35,376 nt of DNA from an uncultured Bacilli bacterium (GCA_944363925.1 CALVVS010000010.1:1-35376); one strand, 5' to 3'. Numbered from the stretch's first letter, positions 22,819 to 31,142 are shown. Notes: generated by a model from the sequence alone, not told the origin. Program-made: numbers and translations.

Positions 22819-24093
22819 ATGAAGAAAAAAAGACGGAAAAAGAAAAGTAAAAGATTTATTTATATTATTTTGTTTATTGTATTGGTGGGTCTTGCCAGTT
22901 ATTTTTTACTAAATGGTGATACTTTTTTAAATAAGGTTAATTATGATATTAGTGGGGATATTACTTATTATGATCGGTACGGAATTCACCTTAATTTTAA
23001 AGGTAAGTTTAGTTTAAACGAAGAATACAGTTTGCCAACTTTAGTTCTAAGTAATGGAACTTATGAACAAATTATTGATTGGAAACTTGAAAATGATGGC
23101 CATGATTATAGTTTTGAAACTAGTGAATATATAAATGATGGAGTTAATTTAGAAAAACTAAAGATTGGATCATATTATTTAATGATTAAGGTCAATCATT
23201 TGGAGGAAAGTGAATATTTTCCACTAGTTAATAAAACAGATTATGACGATATGGTTTATTACACTTTAACTAAAAATGGTTCAAATAAAAAAATAAATAT
23301 GACATGGGATCGTTTTGAGGGACATGAGATTTTAGGATTTCATATAGAAAATACTAAGTTACCTGATGATGTTTATGATATTACGATTGATCCTGGTCAT
23401 GATGGTAATGATGCAGGTACGATTGTCTGTGCGAACGGCGAAGTTCCAAATAAGGCGGGCAAATGTGCGACTAGTAAGGCTTATAAAGAGTCTGATATAA
23501 ATTTTACTGTTTCTAAGGCTTTGAAAGATGAGTTAGAGAAGTTAGGTTATAAGGTTAAACTTACTAGGGATAGTAAGGAGGATACTTTACCAACTTATGG
23601 CAAAATGGGAAGTGGAACAACAGCTAATGCGACAAAGTCTAAGTTCAATTTTGCACTTCATCATAATTCATCTAATGTACCTGGTGGTATGTCTAGTACT
23701 TATGGTTTAGAGGTTTATGTAGCTGGGAATAGTAAGTTTGATTTAGCTAGATTACTAGTGGATAATGTATGTAAATATGGCGATACTTCTACTTCAACTA
23801 AAAAAGAATTCAAGGTGGAAAATGGAATTTATCAAAGATTTTTCGATGATGGAGTTACACCTTATTATTATATGATCAGAGAAGTTGGTGGAATTGCAAC
23901 TTATGCTTATGTTTATGGCAGTAATACCAAGTATGATGAAAATCCATATTATAATTCTAATAATACAGCTGAAGGTTATTTACTAGAGTTAGGGTATATC
24001 GACAATGTTAAAGAGCTTAAAAATATTTTAGATAATCCTAATGGATATGCGAGGGGAATAGCTTTAGCTTTAAAAGAATATTTAGATAATTAA
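22819..24093 (+). CDS. N-acetylmuramoyl-L-alanine amidase (Amidase_3)
   Basis: Cell-wall hydrolase that cuts the amide bond between MurNAc and the stem peptide. A basic start (MKKKRRKKKSKRF) and one hydrophobic segment act as anchor or signal. A polar domain of about 150 residues with no recognised repeats follows. The catalytic Amidase_3 domain comes last: ITIDPGHDGNDAGT (first His), YKESDINFTVSKAL (Glu ligand), FALHHNSS (second His) and YLLELGYIDN (catalytic Glu). I start at ATG 22819 after GAAGGATGA. An earlier ATG at 22807 has no ribosome site. Divergent from sepF, so it may help in daughter-cell separation. No SH3b or other wall-binding repeat is seen. Confidence 0.9.
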   Translation: MKKKRRKKKSKRFIYIILFIVLVGLASYFLLNGDTFLNKVNYDISGDITYYDRYGIHLNFKGKFSLNEEYSLPTLVLSNGTYEQIIDWKLENDGHDYSFETSEYINDGVNLEKLKIGSYYLMIKVNHLEESEYFPLVNKTDYDDMVYYTLTKNGSNKKINMTWDRFEGHEILGFHIENTKLPDDVYDITIDPGHDGNDAGTIVCANGEVPNKAGKCATSKAYKESDINFTVSKALKDELEKLGYKVKLTRDSKEDTLPTYGKMGSGTTANATKSKFNFALHHNSSNVPGGMSSTYGLEVYVAGNSKFDLARLLVDNVCKYGDTSTSTKKEFKVENGIYQRFFDDGVTPYYYMIREVGGIATYAYVYGSNTKYDENPYYNSNNTAEGYLLELGYIDNVKELKNILDNPNGYARGIALALKEYLDN

Positions 24094-24126
24094 AAGAGCT
24101 ATTATGAAAATAAGTTAGCTCTTTTT
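24092..24126. terminator. bidirectional terminator after the amidase
   Basis: AAAAGAGCTA (24092-24101) pairs with TAGCTCTTTT (24116-24125), with T-runs in both directions. It is shared by the amidase and the converging basic hypothetical gene. Confidence 0.8.
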
Positions 24127-24907
24127 ATCTATATTTTTTGATTAATTTTTTATTTATTTTTCTACTCTTTCGATGATTTAATATAGCAAGCGGGGTGGCT
24201 AATAATACGCCATGAATTATTTTTTTGGTGGTCAGTGCAGCTAAGGCTAGTCCAAAGAGAAGCTTTGCGGTAAAGGTACTAAAGACAGCTACATGGTTTG
24301 TTTTTTTCTTTTGAAGTTTATATTTGGGTTTTGGGCTATTATTTATATTGGTAATGTTTTTTATTTTTTTCTTGGGCATTTTTTTAATTGTTGATACTTT
24401 ATTAAGCTGTTTTTCTTTGGGGTTAAAAGTTTCTTTTTTAGGGTTTTTGCTTTTTGGCTCTTTTTTTATTTTAATATTTTTATTTTCTTTAGGTTTACCG
24501 ATATGCTTGGTGTTTTTTTGATTTTCTATTTTTTTATTTTGGTTTGACATATTAATAATTACTTTGGTTTTTTTAGGAATATTAGGGGTTATGACAACAA
24601 TTTTACCAAATAATGTTTTTTGCTTGCTTATAGATAAGATAGTGTTTTTATTTTTGGCTGATGTTTCTTTTTGAGGCTTATTTTCTATAGTATTTACTAC
24701 TCCGCCTGGCTCATCACCTATCAAATCTAGTAATTTTTGATTTAATATTAGCACTAAAATATCATAAGATTTTTTGTCATTTTTTATATGATATTTTAGG
24801 TAATTTTTTGTTTTAGATGTTTTGGCTATTGTTTTTTGTTTGATATTTAATTTTTGATTGAAAAGAAGTTTTTTAAAATGTATTTTGATTAATTTGAATT
24901 TTGGCAT
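24125..24907 (-). CDS. extremely Lys/Asn-rich hypothetical protein
   Basis: A 260-residue protein, not recognised. Lys is by far the commonest residue, with Asn, Ile, Thr and Pro, giving a very high pI. About residues 55-68 (LNQKLLDLIGDEPGG) are acidic for this protein. A hydrophobic C-terminal part (TFTAKLLFGLALAALTT, then HGVLLATPLAIL) could form one hairpin or two helices, and is followed by a very basic end (RKSRKINKKLIKKYR). The ribosome site is weak (AGGAAA). It lies 17 nt beyond glyS and may be the end of that transcript. The skewed composition partly reflects the AT-rich genome, but the uninterrupted 260 codons argue for a real gene. No function can be given. Confidence 0.6.
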   Translation of the reverse strand: MPKFKLIKIHFKKLLFNQKLNIKQKTIAKTSKTKNYLKYHIKNDKKSYDILVLILNQKLLDLIGDEPGGVVNTIENKPQKETSAKNKNTILSISKQKTLFGKIVVITPNIPKKTKVIINMSNQNKKIENQKNTKHIGKPKENKNIKIKKEPKSKNPKKETFNPKEKQLNKVSTIKKMPKKKIKNITNINNSPKPKYKLQKKKTNHVAVFSTFTAKLLFGLALAALTTKKIIHGVLLATPLAILNHRKSRKINKKLIKKYR

Positions 24908-24924
24908 AAGGTTTCCTATTAATT

Positions 24925-26295
24925 TTAAAATTTGATTTTTTCATTTAGGTAATTTTCTAAATCTTCTATTTTGACAATATCTTGTTTCATGGTATCTCTA
25001 TCTCTTACAGTGACTGTTTTATTATTAATTGTTTCATCGTCAATGGTTATACAAAATGGAGTTCCGGCAATATCTTGTCTTCGGTATCTTTTACCAATAT
25101 TACCGGTTTCATCATAGGTTACCATGAAGTTTTTAGATAAGTCATTATAGATTTCGATTGCTTTTTCTTGATGATGTTTTTTAACAAGGGGTAAGATAGC
25201 GGCTTTATAAGGAGCTAGAAAAGGATGAAAATGCATGACTTCTCTGGCTGTGCCATCTTCTAAGGTTTGATTTTCATAGGCATTACACAAGATGGCTAGG
25301 GCTAATCTATCGGCACCAACGCTGGATTCGACAACTGTTGGCAAGATTTTTTCGTTGGTATCAGGGTCTAGATAACGCATTTGATTGCCCGAATACTGTT
25401 CATGTCTTGATAAATCGTATGTTCCTCGATGGTGAGTTCCCCAAAGTTCATCAAAGCCAAAAGGAAATTTATACTGAATATCACAGGCAGCTTTACAATA
25501 AAATACTAGTTTTTCATGATCTTTAAATCTAATATTTTCTTTTTTTATACCTAAGTCTAATAAGAAATTCCAAGCTTTTTGTTTATATTCTTCATAAAAG
25601 TTCATGGAGTTTTCTTCTTTACAGAATAGTTGATGTTCCATCTGTTCAAATTCGACGGTTCTAAAGGTAAAATTACCTGGTGTGATTTCATTTCTAAATG
25701 CTTTACCTATTTGACCAATACCAAATGGCAATTTAGCGCGCATAGATTTTTGAACGTTTAAAAAGTTAACAAATTCTCCTTGAGCGGTTTCACCTCTTAA
25801 ATATACTTTAGAGGCATCATCTTTGATAACTCCCCTACTTGTTTCGAAAAGTAGATTAAACTGTCTAATTTTAGTCCAATTTGATTTACCACATTTTGGA
25901 CATTTAACATTATTTTTAGTGATATAATCATATAGTTCATCATCGCTCATGGAATCGCCATCAATATTTGGATTAATGGCTTCGACTAATTTATCAGCAC
26001 GCTGCCTTGATTTACATTCTTTACAATCGATTAGTGGATCTGAAAAGTTTTGAACGTGACCAGAGGCTTCCCAGACTTTAGGGTTCATAAGGATAGTGGC
26101 ATCAACGCCATAGCTATATTTACTTTCTTGGATAAATTTTTTCCACCAAGCTTTTTTGAGGTTGTTTTTAAGTTCAACGCCTAATGGTCCATAATCCCAA
26201 GTGTTGGCTAGTCCGCCATATATTTCGCTTCCTTGAAATATAAAACCATATTGTTTACAAATACTGACTAATTTTTCCATTGTTATTTTTTCCAT
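24925..26295 (-). CDS. glyQS: glycyl-tRNA synthetase, dimeric single-chain type
   Basis: Class II synthetase that charges tRNA-Gly. At 456 aa it is the alpha2 type, not the alpha/beta GlyQ/GlyS pair. Start MEKITMEKLVSICKQYGFIF is typical. Class II motifs: motif 2 with FRNEITPGNFTFRTVEFEQM and motif 3 with SSVGADRLALAIL. GGLANTWDYGPLGVELKNNL and CxxC pairs (CKEC, CPKC) are also present. The ribosome site AGGAGG precedes ATG 26295. A T-box leader upstream makes expression respond to uncharged tRNA-Gly. Confidence 0.97.
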   Translation of the reverse strand: MEKITMEKLVSICKQYGFIFQGSEIYGGLANTWDYGPLGVELKNNLKKAWWKKFIQESKYSYGVDATILMNPKVWEASGHVQNFSDPLIDCKECKSRQRADKLVEAINPNIDGDSMSDDELYDYITKNNVKCPKCGKSNWTKIRQFNLLFETSRGVIKDDASKVYLRGETAQGEFVNFLNVQKSMRAKLPFGIGQIGKAFRNEITPGNFTFRTVEFEQMEHQLFCKEENSMNFYEEYKQKAWNFLLDLGIKKENIRFKDHEKLVFYCKAACDIQYKFPFGFDELWGTHHRGTYDLSRHEQYSGNQMRYLDPDTNEKILPTVVESSVGADRLALAILCNAYENQTLEDGTAREVMHFHPFLAPYKAAILPLVKKHHQEKAIEIYNDLSKNFMVTYDETGNIGKRYRRQDIAGTPFCITIDDETINNKTVTVRDRDTMKQDIVKIEDLENYLNEKIKF

Positions 26296-26307
26296 AATTT
26301 CCTCCTT

Positions 26308-26431
26308 TTAAATAAAAAACTCCTAGATATATAAGGACGATTTCTCGCGGTTCCACCTTATTTATTCTAGAAGAATCTCTCTTTAATATATGGCTCGAGG
26401 TTTCCAAGCCTGTCATCGCCTTTCAATATAC
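26308..26431 (-). ncRNA. glycyl T-box leader (compact)
   Basis: The minus strand holds the T-box core GGTGGAACCGCG (26346-26357). It is flanked by AATAAGG and CCTTATA, which form the antiterminator stem. An alternative UCCU/AGGA pairing precedes TTTTTT (26315-26320) as the terminator. Upstream are a small hairpin (ATTCT/AGAAT) and a short Stem I-like element (GGCGATGACAGGC...GAGCC). Only about 74 nt lie between the predicted transcription start and the T-box, roughly half of what the Bacillus glyQS leader has, so Stem I is reduced. A GGC that could serve as Gly specifier is present near 26416, but its pairing is not certain. The terminator stem looks weak. Confidence 0.85.
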
Positions 26432-26437
26432 ATATTA

Positions 26438-26466
26438 ATTTTATGTTTTTATTTTGATTTAGTCAA
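26438..26466 (-). promoter_or_regulatory. promoter of the glyQS T-box leader
   Basis: Minus strand TTGACT (26461-26466), 17 nt, TAAAAT (26438-26443), immediately after the recO stop. Confidence 0.65.
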
Positions 26467-26469
26467 TAG

Positions 26470-27210
26470 TTAGTTTGTTAATTTTTGTAAATTTTTAATG
26501 AAGTTTTTACTTTTTAGGTATAGACCAGTATATCTAGAGTAGTAATCGTCTAAAAACATATTGATTTCGTTTTTAGATTTTGGACTGATATCTAATTTAG
26601 AGATTTTTTCGATATCTACATAATAAAATAATCTAATTAGTTTAATTGTTTTATCTGATACTATTTTTTCGTTAGTATAGCAATCTTTACAGACATAGCC
26701 ACCACGATAGCTAGATAATGTGACAATACCCTTTTTTTTACCACAAACAGCGCAGGCATCAATTATGGGCATGACACCTAAGAATTCTAAGTATTTGAGT
26801 TCTAAAATATTCATAATGACTAATGGATCAAAGCCTTCATTTATTTTTTTGAGACTTTGAATTAATAAATCAAAGATATGGTGGTCATTATTTTGTCTGA
26901 TTACGCCTTCACTAAGTTCTAACATATAAGCGGCATAGCTAATTGATGTGATGTCTTTTTTTAGATTTTTAAAGTTATCTAGGATGCTGACTTCTTTTAG
27001 GGTCGAGATTTTATTTTCTTTATAATAGATAATAAAGGTTCCATAAGTGAGTTTTGAGGAAACACTACGGAGAGGGCTTTTTAAGTTTTTACAACCTTTG
27101 GCCATAACGGAAATTAGTCCTTTTTCTTTGGTTATGACATTTAATATTTTACTGGTTTCTCCATAGCTAGTATCACTCGCAATTATTCCTGTTACTTCTT
27201 CTAGGTTCAT
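26470..27210 (-). CDS. recO: DNA repair protein RecO
   Basis: Recombination mediator that loads RecA at gaps with RecR. The N-terminal OB fold (MNLEEVTGIIASDTSYGETS, then KILNVITKEKGLISVMAKGC) is followed by a helical domain with a zinc site, CAVC and CKDC (about 155-180). Length 246 aa is normal. Start ATG 27210 follows AGAGG and lies inside the yqzL frame. Gene order era-yqzL-recO-glyS is the conserved Bacillota order, so it is probably cotranscribed from upstream. Confidence 0.95.
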   Translation of the reverse strand: MNLEEVTGIIASDTSYGETSKILNVITKEKGLISVMAKGCKNLKSPLRSVSSKLTYGTFIIYYKENKISTLKEVSILDNFKNLKKDITSISYAAYMLELSEGVIRQNNDHHIFDLLIQSLKKINEGFDPLVIMNILELKYLEFLGVMPIIDACAVCGKKKGIVTLSSYRGGYVCKDCYTNEKIVSDKTIKLIRLFYYVDIEKISKLDISPKSKNEINMFLDDYYSRYTGLYLKSKNFIKNLQKLTN

Positions 27211-27295
27211 CTTTTTCCTCTTTTTCTTTATATTTTAAATAGTATTCGATTTTACCAGTTAACCTAAATAAATTCCACAAATCTTCTTTATTCAT
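27173..27295 (-). CDS. yqzL: YqzL-like small protein
   Basis: A 40-residue protein (MNKEDLWNLFRLTGKIEYYL, then KYKEKEEKDEPRRSNRNNCE) in the era-recO gap, matching Bacillus YqzL in position and in the WNLFxxTGxIxxYLxxKE pattern. AGGTGA precedes ATG 27295. It ends in TGA at 27173 and overlaps recO by 38 nt, so translation is probably coupled. The molecular role of the family is not known to me. Confidence 0.85.
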   Translation of the reverse strand: MNKEDLWNLFRLTGKIEYYLKYKEKEEKDEPRRSNRNNCE

Positions 27296-27335
27296 TTTAA
27301 TCACCTATTTATATTGTGGCAGTGGGTAGAAGATT

Positions 27336-28223
27336 TTATTCAGTAAAGTCATTAAAATTAAATTCGGTTAAATATTTTTCTCTATCGCGCCATTTTTCAA
27401 TGGTTTTAACATATAATTCTAGGTATATTTTAGTATTTAATATTTTTTCTAAATCTTGTCTAGCTAACGTGCCAATTTTTTTAATCATACTGCCACCTTT
27501 ACCGATAATGATTTTTTTTAAGGCATCTCTATCGACGATAATAGCGACATTGATGATGTTTTTATCTTTATCTTTGATAATTTTTTCGGTTACACAGGTT
27601 ACAGAGTGCGGGACTTCTTCTTTGGTTAGCCATAATATTTTTTCTCTAACGATTTCGGCGATCATAAACTGGGTACTTCTATTGGTGAGGGTTCCTTCTT
27701 CAAAGTATTTGATGTTATCTTTTAGGTATTTTTTTATTACTTTTAATAGTTCGTCTATGTTTTTATTTTTTAAAGCGGATACCGGAACGATGTCGGCAAA
27801 ATCATATAAATCTTTATATTCGTTTATTTTTAAGAATATTTCATCTTTAGATAGGCCGTCTATTTTATTTATGACTAAGATGACTGGCTTATTTATGTCT
27901 TTTAGTCTTTGAATAATATATTTATCGCCTTTACCAAGCCCAGCTTTAGCATCTATTAAAAAGCAGACAATATCGACATCATCGATACTATAATATGCGC
28001 CTTTATTTAGTATTTGACCTAGTTTATTAGAGGGTTTATGAATACCCGGTGTATCGACAAAGACAATTTGGGTATCGTTATCATTATATATTCCCTGAAT
28101 AATATTTCTAGTGGTTTGGGGTTTATCAGATGTTATGGCTATTTTGGTACCGATGATTTGGTTAATTAGGGTTGATTTTCCAACGTTTGGTCGGCCGACA
28201 AAACTTACAAATCCTGCATGCAT
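27336..28223 (-). CDS. era: GTPase Era
   Basis: Ribosome-assembly GTPase that binds the 3' end of 16S rRNA. The G domain has G1 GRPNVGKST, G3 DTPGIH and G4 NKID. The C-terminal KH domain has VREKILWLTKEEVPHSVTCV and DALKKIIIGKGGSMIKKIG. At 295 aa it is complete. AGGAGGATAAT provides the ribosome site, and the start lies 1 nt after the dgkA stop. It belongs to the yqfC-to-recO operon. Confidence 0.97.
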   Translation of the reverse strand: MHAGFVSFVGRPNVGKSTLINQIIGTKIAITSDKPQTTRNIIQGIYNDNDTQIVFVDTPGIHKPSNKLGQILNKGAYYSIDDVDIVCFLIDAKAGLGKGDKYIIQRLKDINKPVILVINKIDGLSKDEIFLKINEYKDLYDFADIVPVSALKNKNIDELLKVIKKYLKDNIKYFEEGTLTNRSTQFMIAEIVREKILWLTKEEVPHSVTCVTEKIIKDKDKNIINVAIIVDRDALKKIIIGKGGSMIKKIGTLARQDLEKILNTKIYLELYVKTIEKWRDREKYLTEFNFNDFTE

Positions 28224-28224
28224 A

Positions 28225-28626
28225 TTATCCTCCTATAAGTTCGATAAATTTTGGAACAAAGATTAAACTTCCGATGATGATAGATGTTAGACCAAAGACT
28301 AAGACAGCGGCAGCGGCAGTATCTTTAGCTATTTTAGCTAAGGGATGGACTTCTTTAGTGACTAAGTCAATGGTGGCTTCAATACTGGTGTTGATTAATT
28401 CAGTGGCAATGACTAGACCAATGATTAAGGCAAGAACTAACCACTCAGTTAAGGATATTTTGAAGAAAATACCGGCTAATATGACTAAGATAGTAGCTAA
28501 TGTATGAACTAGAATATTTTGTTCATATTTAAAGGCATATTTTAGGCCATCAAAAGCATAAGTAAAACTTTTGAATAGTCTATGAAAGCCTTTCTTTTTT
28601 AATTCATCTCTTGAGACCGTAGGCAT
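28225..28626 (-). CDS. dgkA: undecaprenol/diacylglycerol kinase
   Basis: A small integral membrane kinase of 133 aa. The signature ELINTSIEATIDLVTKEVHP and IAKDTAAAAVLVFGL is that of the DgkA family. Three hydrophobic segments are visible. In Gram-positives the enzyme phosphorylates undecaprenol for wall synthesis. ATG 28626 follows AGGAGG and overlaps ybeY by 23 nt. In Bacillus, cdd lies between dgkA and era; here it is missing and dgkA abuts era. Confidence 0.93.
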   Translation of the reverse strand: MPTVSRDELKKKGFHRLFKSFTYAFDGLKYAFKYEQNILVHTLATILVILAGIFFKISLTEWLVLALIIGLVIATELINTSIEATIDLVTKEVHPLAKIAKDTAAAAVLVFGLTSIIIGSLIFVPKFIELIGG

Positions 28627-29053
28627 CTAAAATTTCCTCCTGTTTTTGAAACATTATTTTTTCTTCTTCTTTAGTCATATGATCATATCCTAGTAAATGA
28701 AGTAAGCCATGAACCGTTAAAAAGCCCATTTCTCGTGTTAAACTATGGCCATATTCTTTAGCTTGAGCTTTCATTTTAGGGATACATATATAAATATCTC
28801 CCAGTAATCTACCAAATTCAAAGTCAATATTGGCTTCGCCATCTTCTAGGGCGAAACTGATGACATCTGTTTCTCGGTCGATTTTGCGGTAATCTCTATT
28901 TATCTGTCTTATTTTTTCGCTATCTACGAAAATGACATTGAAGTTGACGTTTTTTAAATTTTCATGTTTTAAGGCAAATTCGATTATCTTTTTTTCTTCA
29001 TCTAAGTCTATTTTTTCGTTTGTTTCATTGAATATTTCAAAATTGTTCATCAT
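28604..29053 (-). CDS. ybeY: YbeY endoribonuclease / rRNA maturation factor
   Basis: A metal-dependent RNase in 16S rRNA 3' end maturation. The UPF0054 signature HGLLHLLGYDH carries the three metal-binding His. DRETDVISFALEDGE and RLLGDIYICIP precede it. At 149 aa it is normal. It ends in YGLKR-TGA, one of the clear uses of TGA as a stop. The start overlaps the vanZ stop (TAATG). PhoH (YbeZ), its usual partner gene, is not next to it. Confidence 0.96.
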   Translation of the reverse strand: MMNNFEIFNETNEKIDLDEEKKIIEFALKHENLKNVNFNVIFVDSEKIRQINRDYRKIDRETDVISFALEDGEANIDFEFGRLLGDIYICIPKMKAQAKEYGHSLTREMGFLTVHGLLHLLGYDHMTKEEEKIMFQKQEEILDAYGLKR

Positions 29054-29664
29054 TATACTCCTAATTCTATTATGTTAAACATGTACATAGCCATTAAAAC
29101 TGTACATAACACTATAATTATATTATAAACAATAGGATTTTTCAACACTTCGGGCAGGTGGTTATTTATAAGATTTAAAAGTTTATAGATCAAATACCCA
29201 AGCATACCACCGATAATATTTAAAATGATATCGTCAATATCGAAAATTCTACCGATTAAAAGTTGGGTGGTTTCAATAGAAATGGATACTAGCATAATTA
29301 ACAAAAAAGCAGAATATGGCTTTTTTAAATCTAAATAATAGGAAACGAAGAAACCATATGGCAAAAATAAAATAATATTGCCTAAAACGTTTTTGATAAA
29401 TAGGTTACTTCCAAAGTTATATCTAAACATTTCTTTGAAGGGAATAAAGTTAGAACTAGACCAACCGACATCTTGAAAGGTGACGACATAAAAGAGACAT
29501 AGAACGTAGATAATAAATATTAAGGCAAGAAGTTCTCTATAAAAAACTATTTTTTGTTTATTTTTGATTAAATAGACTAATCTCATACTTATAGCTATAA
29601 CACTACTAATTAAAATGGTTGGCCAAACTTCGCCTAGTATTTCTAAAAGGCTTTTTCTAATCAT
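29053..29664 (-). CDS. VanZ-like family membrane protein
   Basis: A 203-residue protein with about five membrane helices. Between them are the VanZ family pieces FVVTFQDVGWSSSNFIPFKE-like (VTFQDVGWSSSNFIPFKEMF), NVLGNIILFLPYGFFV and FDIDDIILNIIGGMLGYLIY. VanZ proteins give low-level teicoplanin resistance in some hosts, but most chromosomal relatives have no known role. GGGTGATGTAA serves ATG 29664, 5 nt after the yqfD stop. It stands where Bacillus has phoH. Its N-terminal helix comes after a short hydrophilic start. Confidence 0.85.
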   Translation of the reverse strand: MIRKSLLEILGEVWPTILISSVIAISMRLVYLIKNKQKIVFYRELLALIFIIYVLCLFYVVTFQDVGWSSSNFIPFKEMFRYNFGSNLFIKNVLGNIILFLPYGFFVSYYLDLKKPYSAFLLIMLVSISIETTQLLIGRIFDIDDIILNIIGGMLGYLIYKLLNLINNHLPEVLKNPIVYNIIIVLCTVLMAMYMFNIIELGV

Positions 29665-29669
29665 TTACA

Positions 29670-30818
29670 TCACCCAATTAAAGCATAGTCTGTAATGTTT
29701 TCATAAACAGCGAAAAACATTTCTACTTCTACTATACTCTCTTTTACAGTACTTTTCAAATATTTACTACGGATGATATATTCTTCTTCGTTGAGGTTTT
29801 GTTTTATGTTATCTTCGGCTTTTTGTTTGGCTTTAGAGATGGCCTGTTCAACGGTTAGTATTTCGTCTGTGACGTTTGTTTCATATTGGGTTTGTTTAAC
29901 AAGTTTTAAGGGTATAATATTATGTTTTATGATATCTTTTTCTTGAATTTGTTTAGTTTTGAATTTATTTAAAGTAAGTTCTAAGGTATGATTTAAAAAT
30001 TTGATGGCATAGATATTTTTTGTTTTACCAGTTTTAGTGGCAGTTTGGGTAAATAATGGATATTCGGTTTTGGTAACATACCAAACTTCGGCAAAGGCTT
30101 TTCCTTCGGCTTTGACTTTACCTTTAACTTCTTCGTTAAAGATTAATTCGCCATTAATGATTAGGTCTCCTTTTTTGACATAATCGTTCATGTCTTTGAC
30201 AATATCGCCTTTTTCGGCAATGACTTTTTTTAAAACACCATCTTTTTTAGCAATGATATTTCTTGGGGTATTATCTTCTTCTTTTTGAACGATGGTGCGC
30301 TCTTCTACTCTAACTGTATATTTAGTACCGGAATTTTCGATTTCTAGCCACTCTATTTTATCTGGGTATTTATTTAAAATTTTTTCTTTTATTTGATTTA
30401 GTTTATTATAAGATTTTTTGAAGGAATATTTTTTGATGCCTTCTTTTTCTAATTCAGTTAAAATTAGTTTACGGATATCTTTGTTTGAGTGGATAACTTC
30501 AATATTAAAGATGATATGGGTAAATATTAAAAATATTATGAAAAATATACTAATTATTATTAGAATGTGTTTAGATATTTTTAGGTTTCTTTTTATTTTT
30601 ATAAGTCCAAAAACATCTAATTCGGTTATTTCGTAGATGCTTTTTATTTTTAATATTTCAGCATAATCTTTTTTATAAATGATAATATCAGCTTCATTTT
30701 TATTTATATATTTTATATTTAATATTTCGATTTTTTTTGTTCTTAGTTTTTTGATGAACCTATTTATATTTTTTCCTTTAATGTTTAAGGAAATTTTACT
30801 TTTTAATTTTTCAATCAT
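29670..30818 (-). CDS. yqfD: sporulation protein YqfD
   Basis: A 382-residue protein with a cytoplasmic N-terminal ~90 residues, one membrane segment (SKHILIIISIFFIIFLIFTH) and a large outer domain. The outer domain has WLEIENSGTKYTVRVEERTI, IIAKKDGVLKKVIAEKGD and VKKGDLIINGEL. This is the YqfD layout; in Bacillus the gene is SigE-controlled and needed for efficient sporulation. The ATG overlaps the yqfC TGA (ATGA). Its own stop is TGA at 29670. Confidence 0.9.
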   Translation of the reverse strand: MIEKLKSKISLNIKGKNINRFIKKLRTKKIEILNIKYINKNEADIIIYKKDYAEILKIKSIYEITELDVFGLIKIKRNLKISKHILIIISIFFIIFLIFTHIIFNIEVIHSNKDIRKLILTELEKEGIKKYSFKKSYNKLNQIKEKILNKYPDKIEWLEIENSGTKYTVRVEERTIVQKEEDNTPRNIIAKKDGVLKKVIAEKGDIVKDMNDYVKKGDLIINGELIFNEEVKGKVKAEGKAFAEVWYVTKTEYPLFTQTATKTGKTKNIYAIKFLNHTLELTLNKFKTKQIQEKDIIKHNIIPLKLVKQTQYETNVTDEILTVEQAISKAKQKAEDNIKQNLNEEEYIIRSKYLKSTVKESIVEVEMFFAVYENITDYALIG

Positions 30819-31048
30819 TGAAATAAAATATTTTTTATTTTACCTATAATTAAAAGTTCATCATTAAGTAGTTTGGAAATAGTTAGGTTTTCGCCTTTAA
30901 TGATTACATGTCCCCGATTATATCTTACAATGATTTTAGTGTCGTCAAAGTGGTCAATTTCTTTATAGTTTTGAATATCTATTTTATTTATGAAAATTGT
31001 TATTTTGAATTTGTCTTCTAAAACATAACTTCGAAGATTATCCAGCAT
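30815..31048 (-). CDS. yqfC: sporulation protein YqfC
   Basis: A 77-residue YabP/YqfC-family protein (MLDNLRSYVLEDKFKITIFI, then YKEIDHFDDTKIIVRYNRGH, and VIIKGENLTISKLLNDELLI). I choose ATG 31048, three bases after GGGTGAT, rather than ATG 31060, which has no ribosome site and lies within the candidate promoter/hairpin. It overlaps yqfD by ATGA, as in other spore-formers. It is probably the first gene of the yqfC-to-recO operon. Hairpins and a SigE-like promoter precede it. Confidence 0.88.
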   Translation of the reverse strand: MLDNLRSYVLEDKFKITIFINKIDIQNYKEIDHFDDTKIIVRYNRGHVIIKGENLTISKLLNDELLIIGKIKNILFQ

Positions 31049-31051
31049 GAT

Positions 31052-31077
31052 ATCACCCATAAAATTATATGGGTGAT
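31052..31077 (-). promoter_or_regulatory. inverted repeat enclosing the yqfC ribosome site
   Basis: ATCACCCATA (31052-31061) and TATGGGTGAT (31068-31077) are perfect 10-bp arms around a 6-nt loop. In yqfC mRNA the 3' arm is GGGTGAT plus three bases before ATG 31048, so the ribosome site would be closed. It also spans the -10 of a candidate promoter, so a DNA operator role is equally possible. Confidence 0.6.
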
Positions 31078-31092
31078 TTTGTTTAAATATAC
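31064..31092 (-). promoter_or_regulatory. candidate SigE-type promoter of yqfC
   Basis: Minus strand GTATATT (31086-31092), 14 nt, CATATAAT (31064-31071). This is close to the SigE pattern KMATATT-N14-CATACANT. yqfC-yqfD are SigE genes in Bacillus. The predicted start gives a very short leader beginning near GGGTGAT. Confidence 0.45.
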
Positions 31093-31139
31093 TAATAAAT
31101 CGTTATGATTTCATCATAGATATGATATTTATAAGTCAT
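31092..31139 (-). CDS. possible 15-codon leader ORF before yqfC
   Basis: ATG 31139 is preceded by AGGTGAT and reads MTYKYHIYDEIITIY, then TAG. The ribosome site is itself paired in an upstream hairpin (31143-31173). It is too short to judge by composition. Reported because its start site copies the layout of the yqfC start (GGTGAT-N3-ATG). Confidence 0.25.
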   Translation of the reverse strand: MTYKYHIYDEIITIY

Positions 31140-31142
31140 TTT

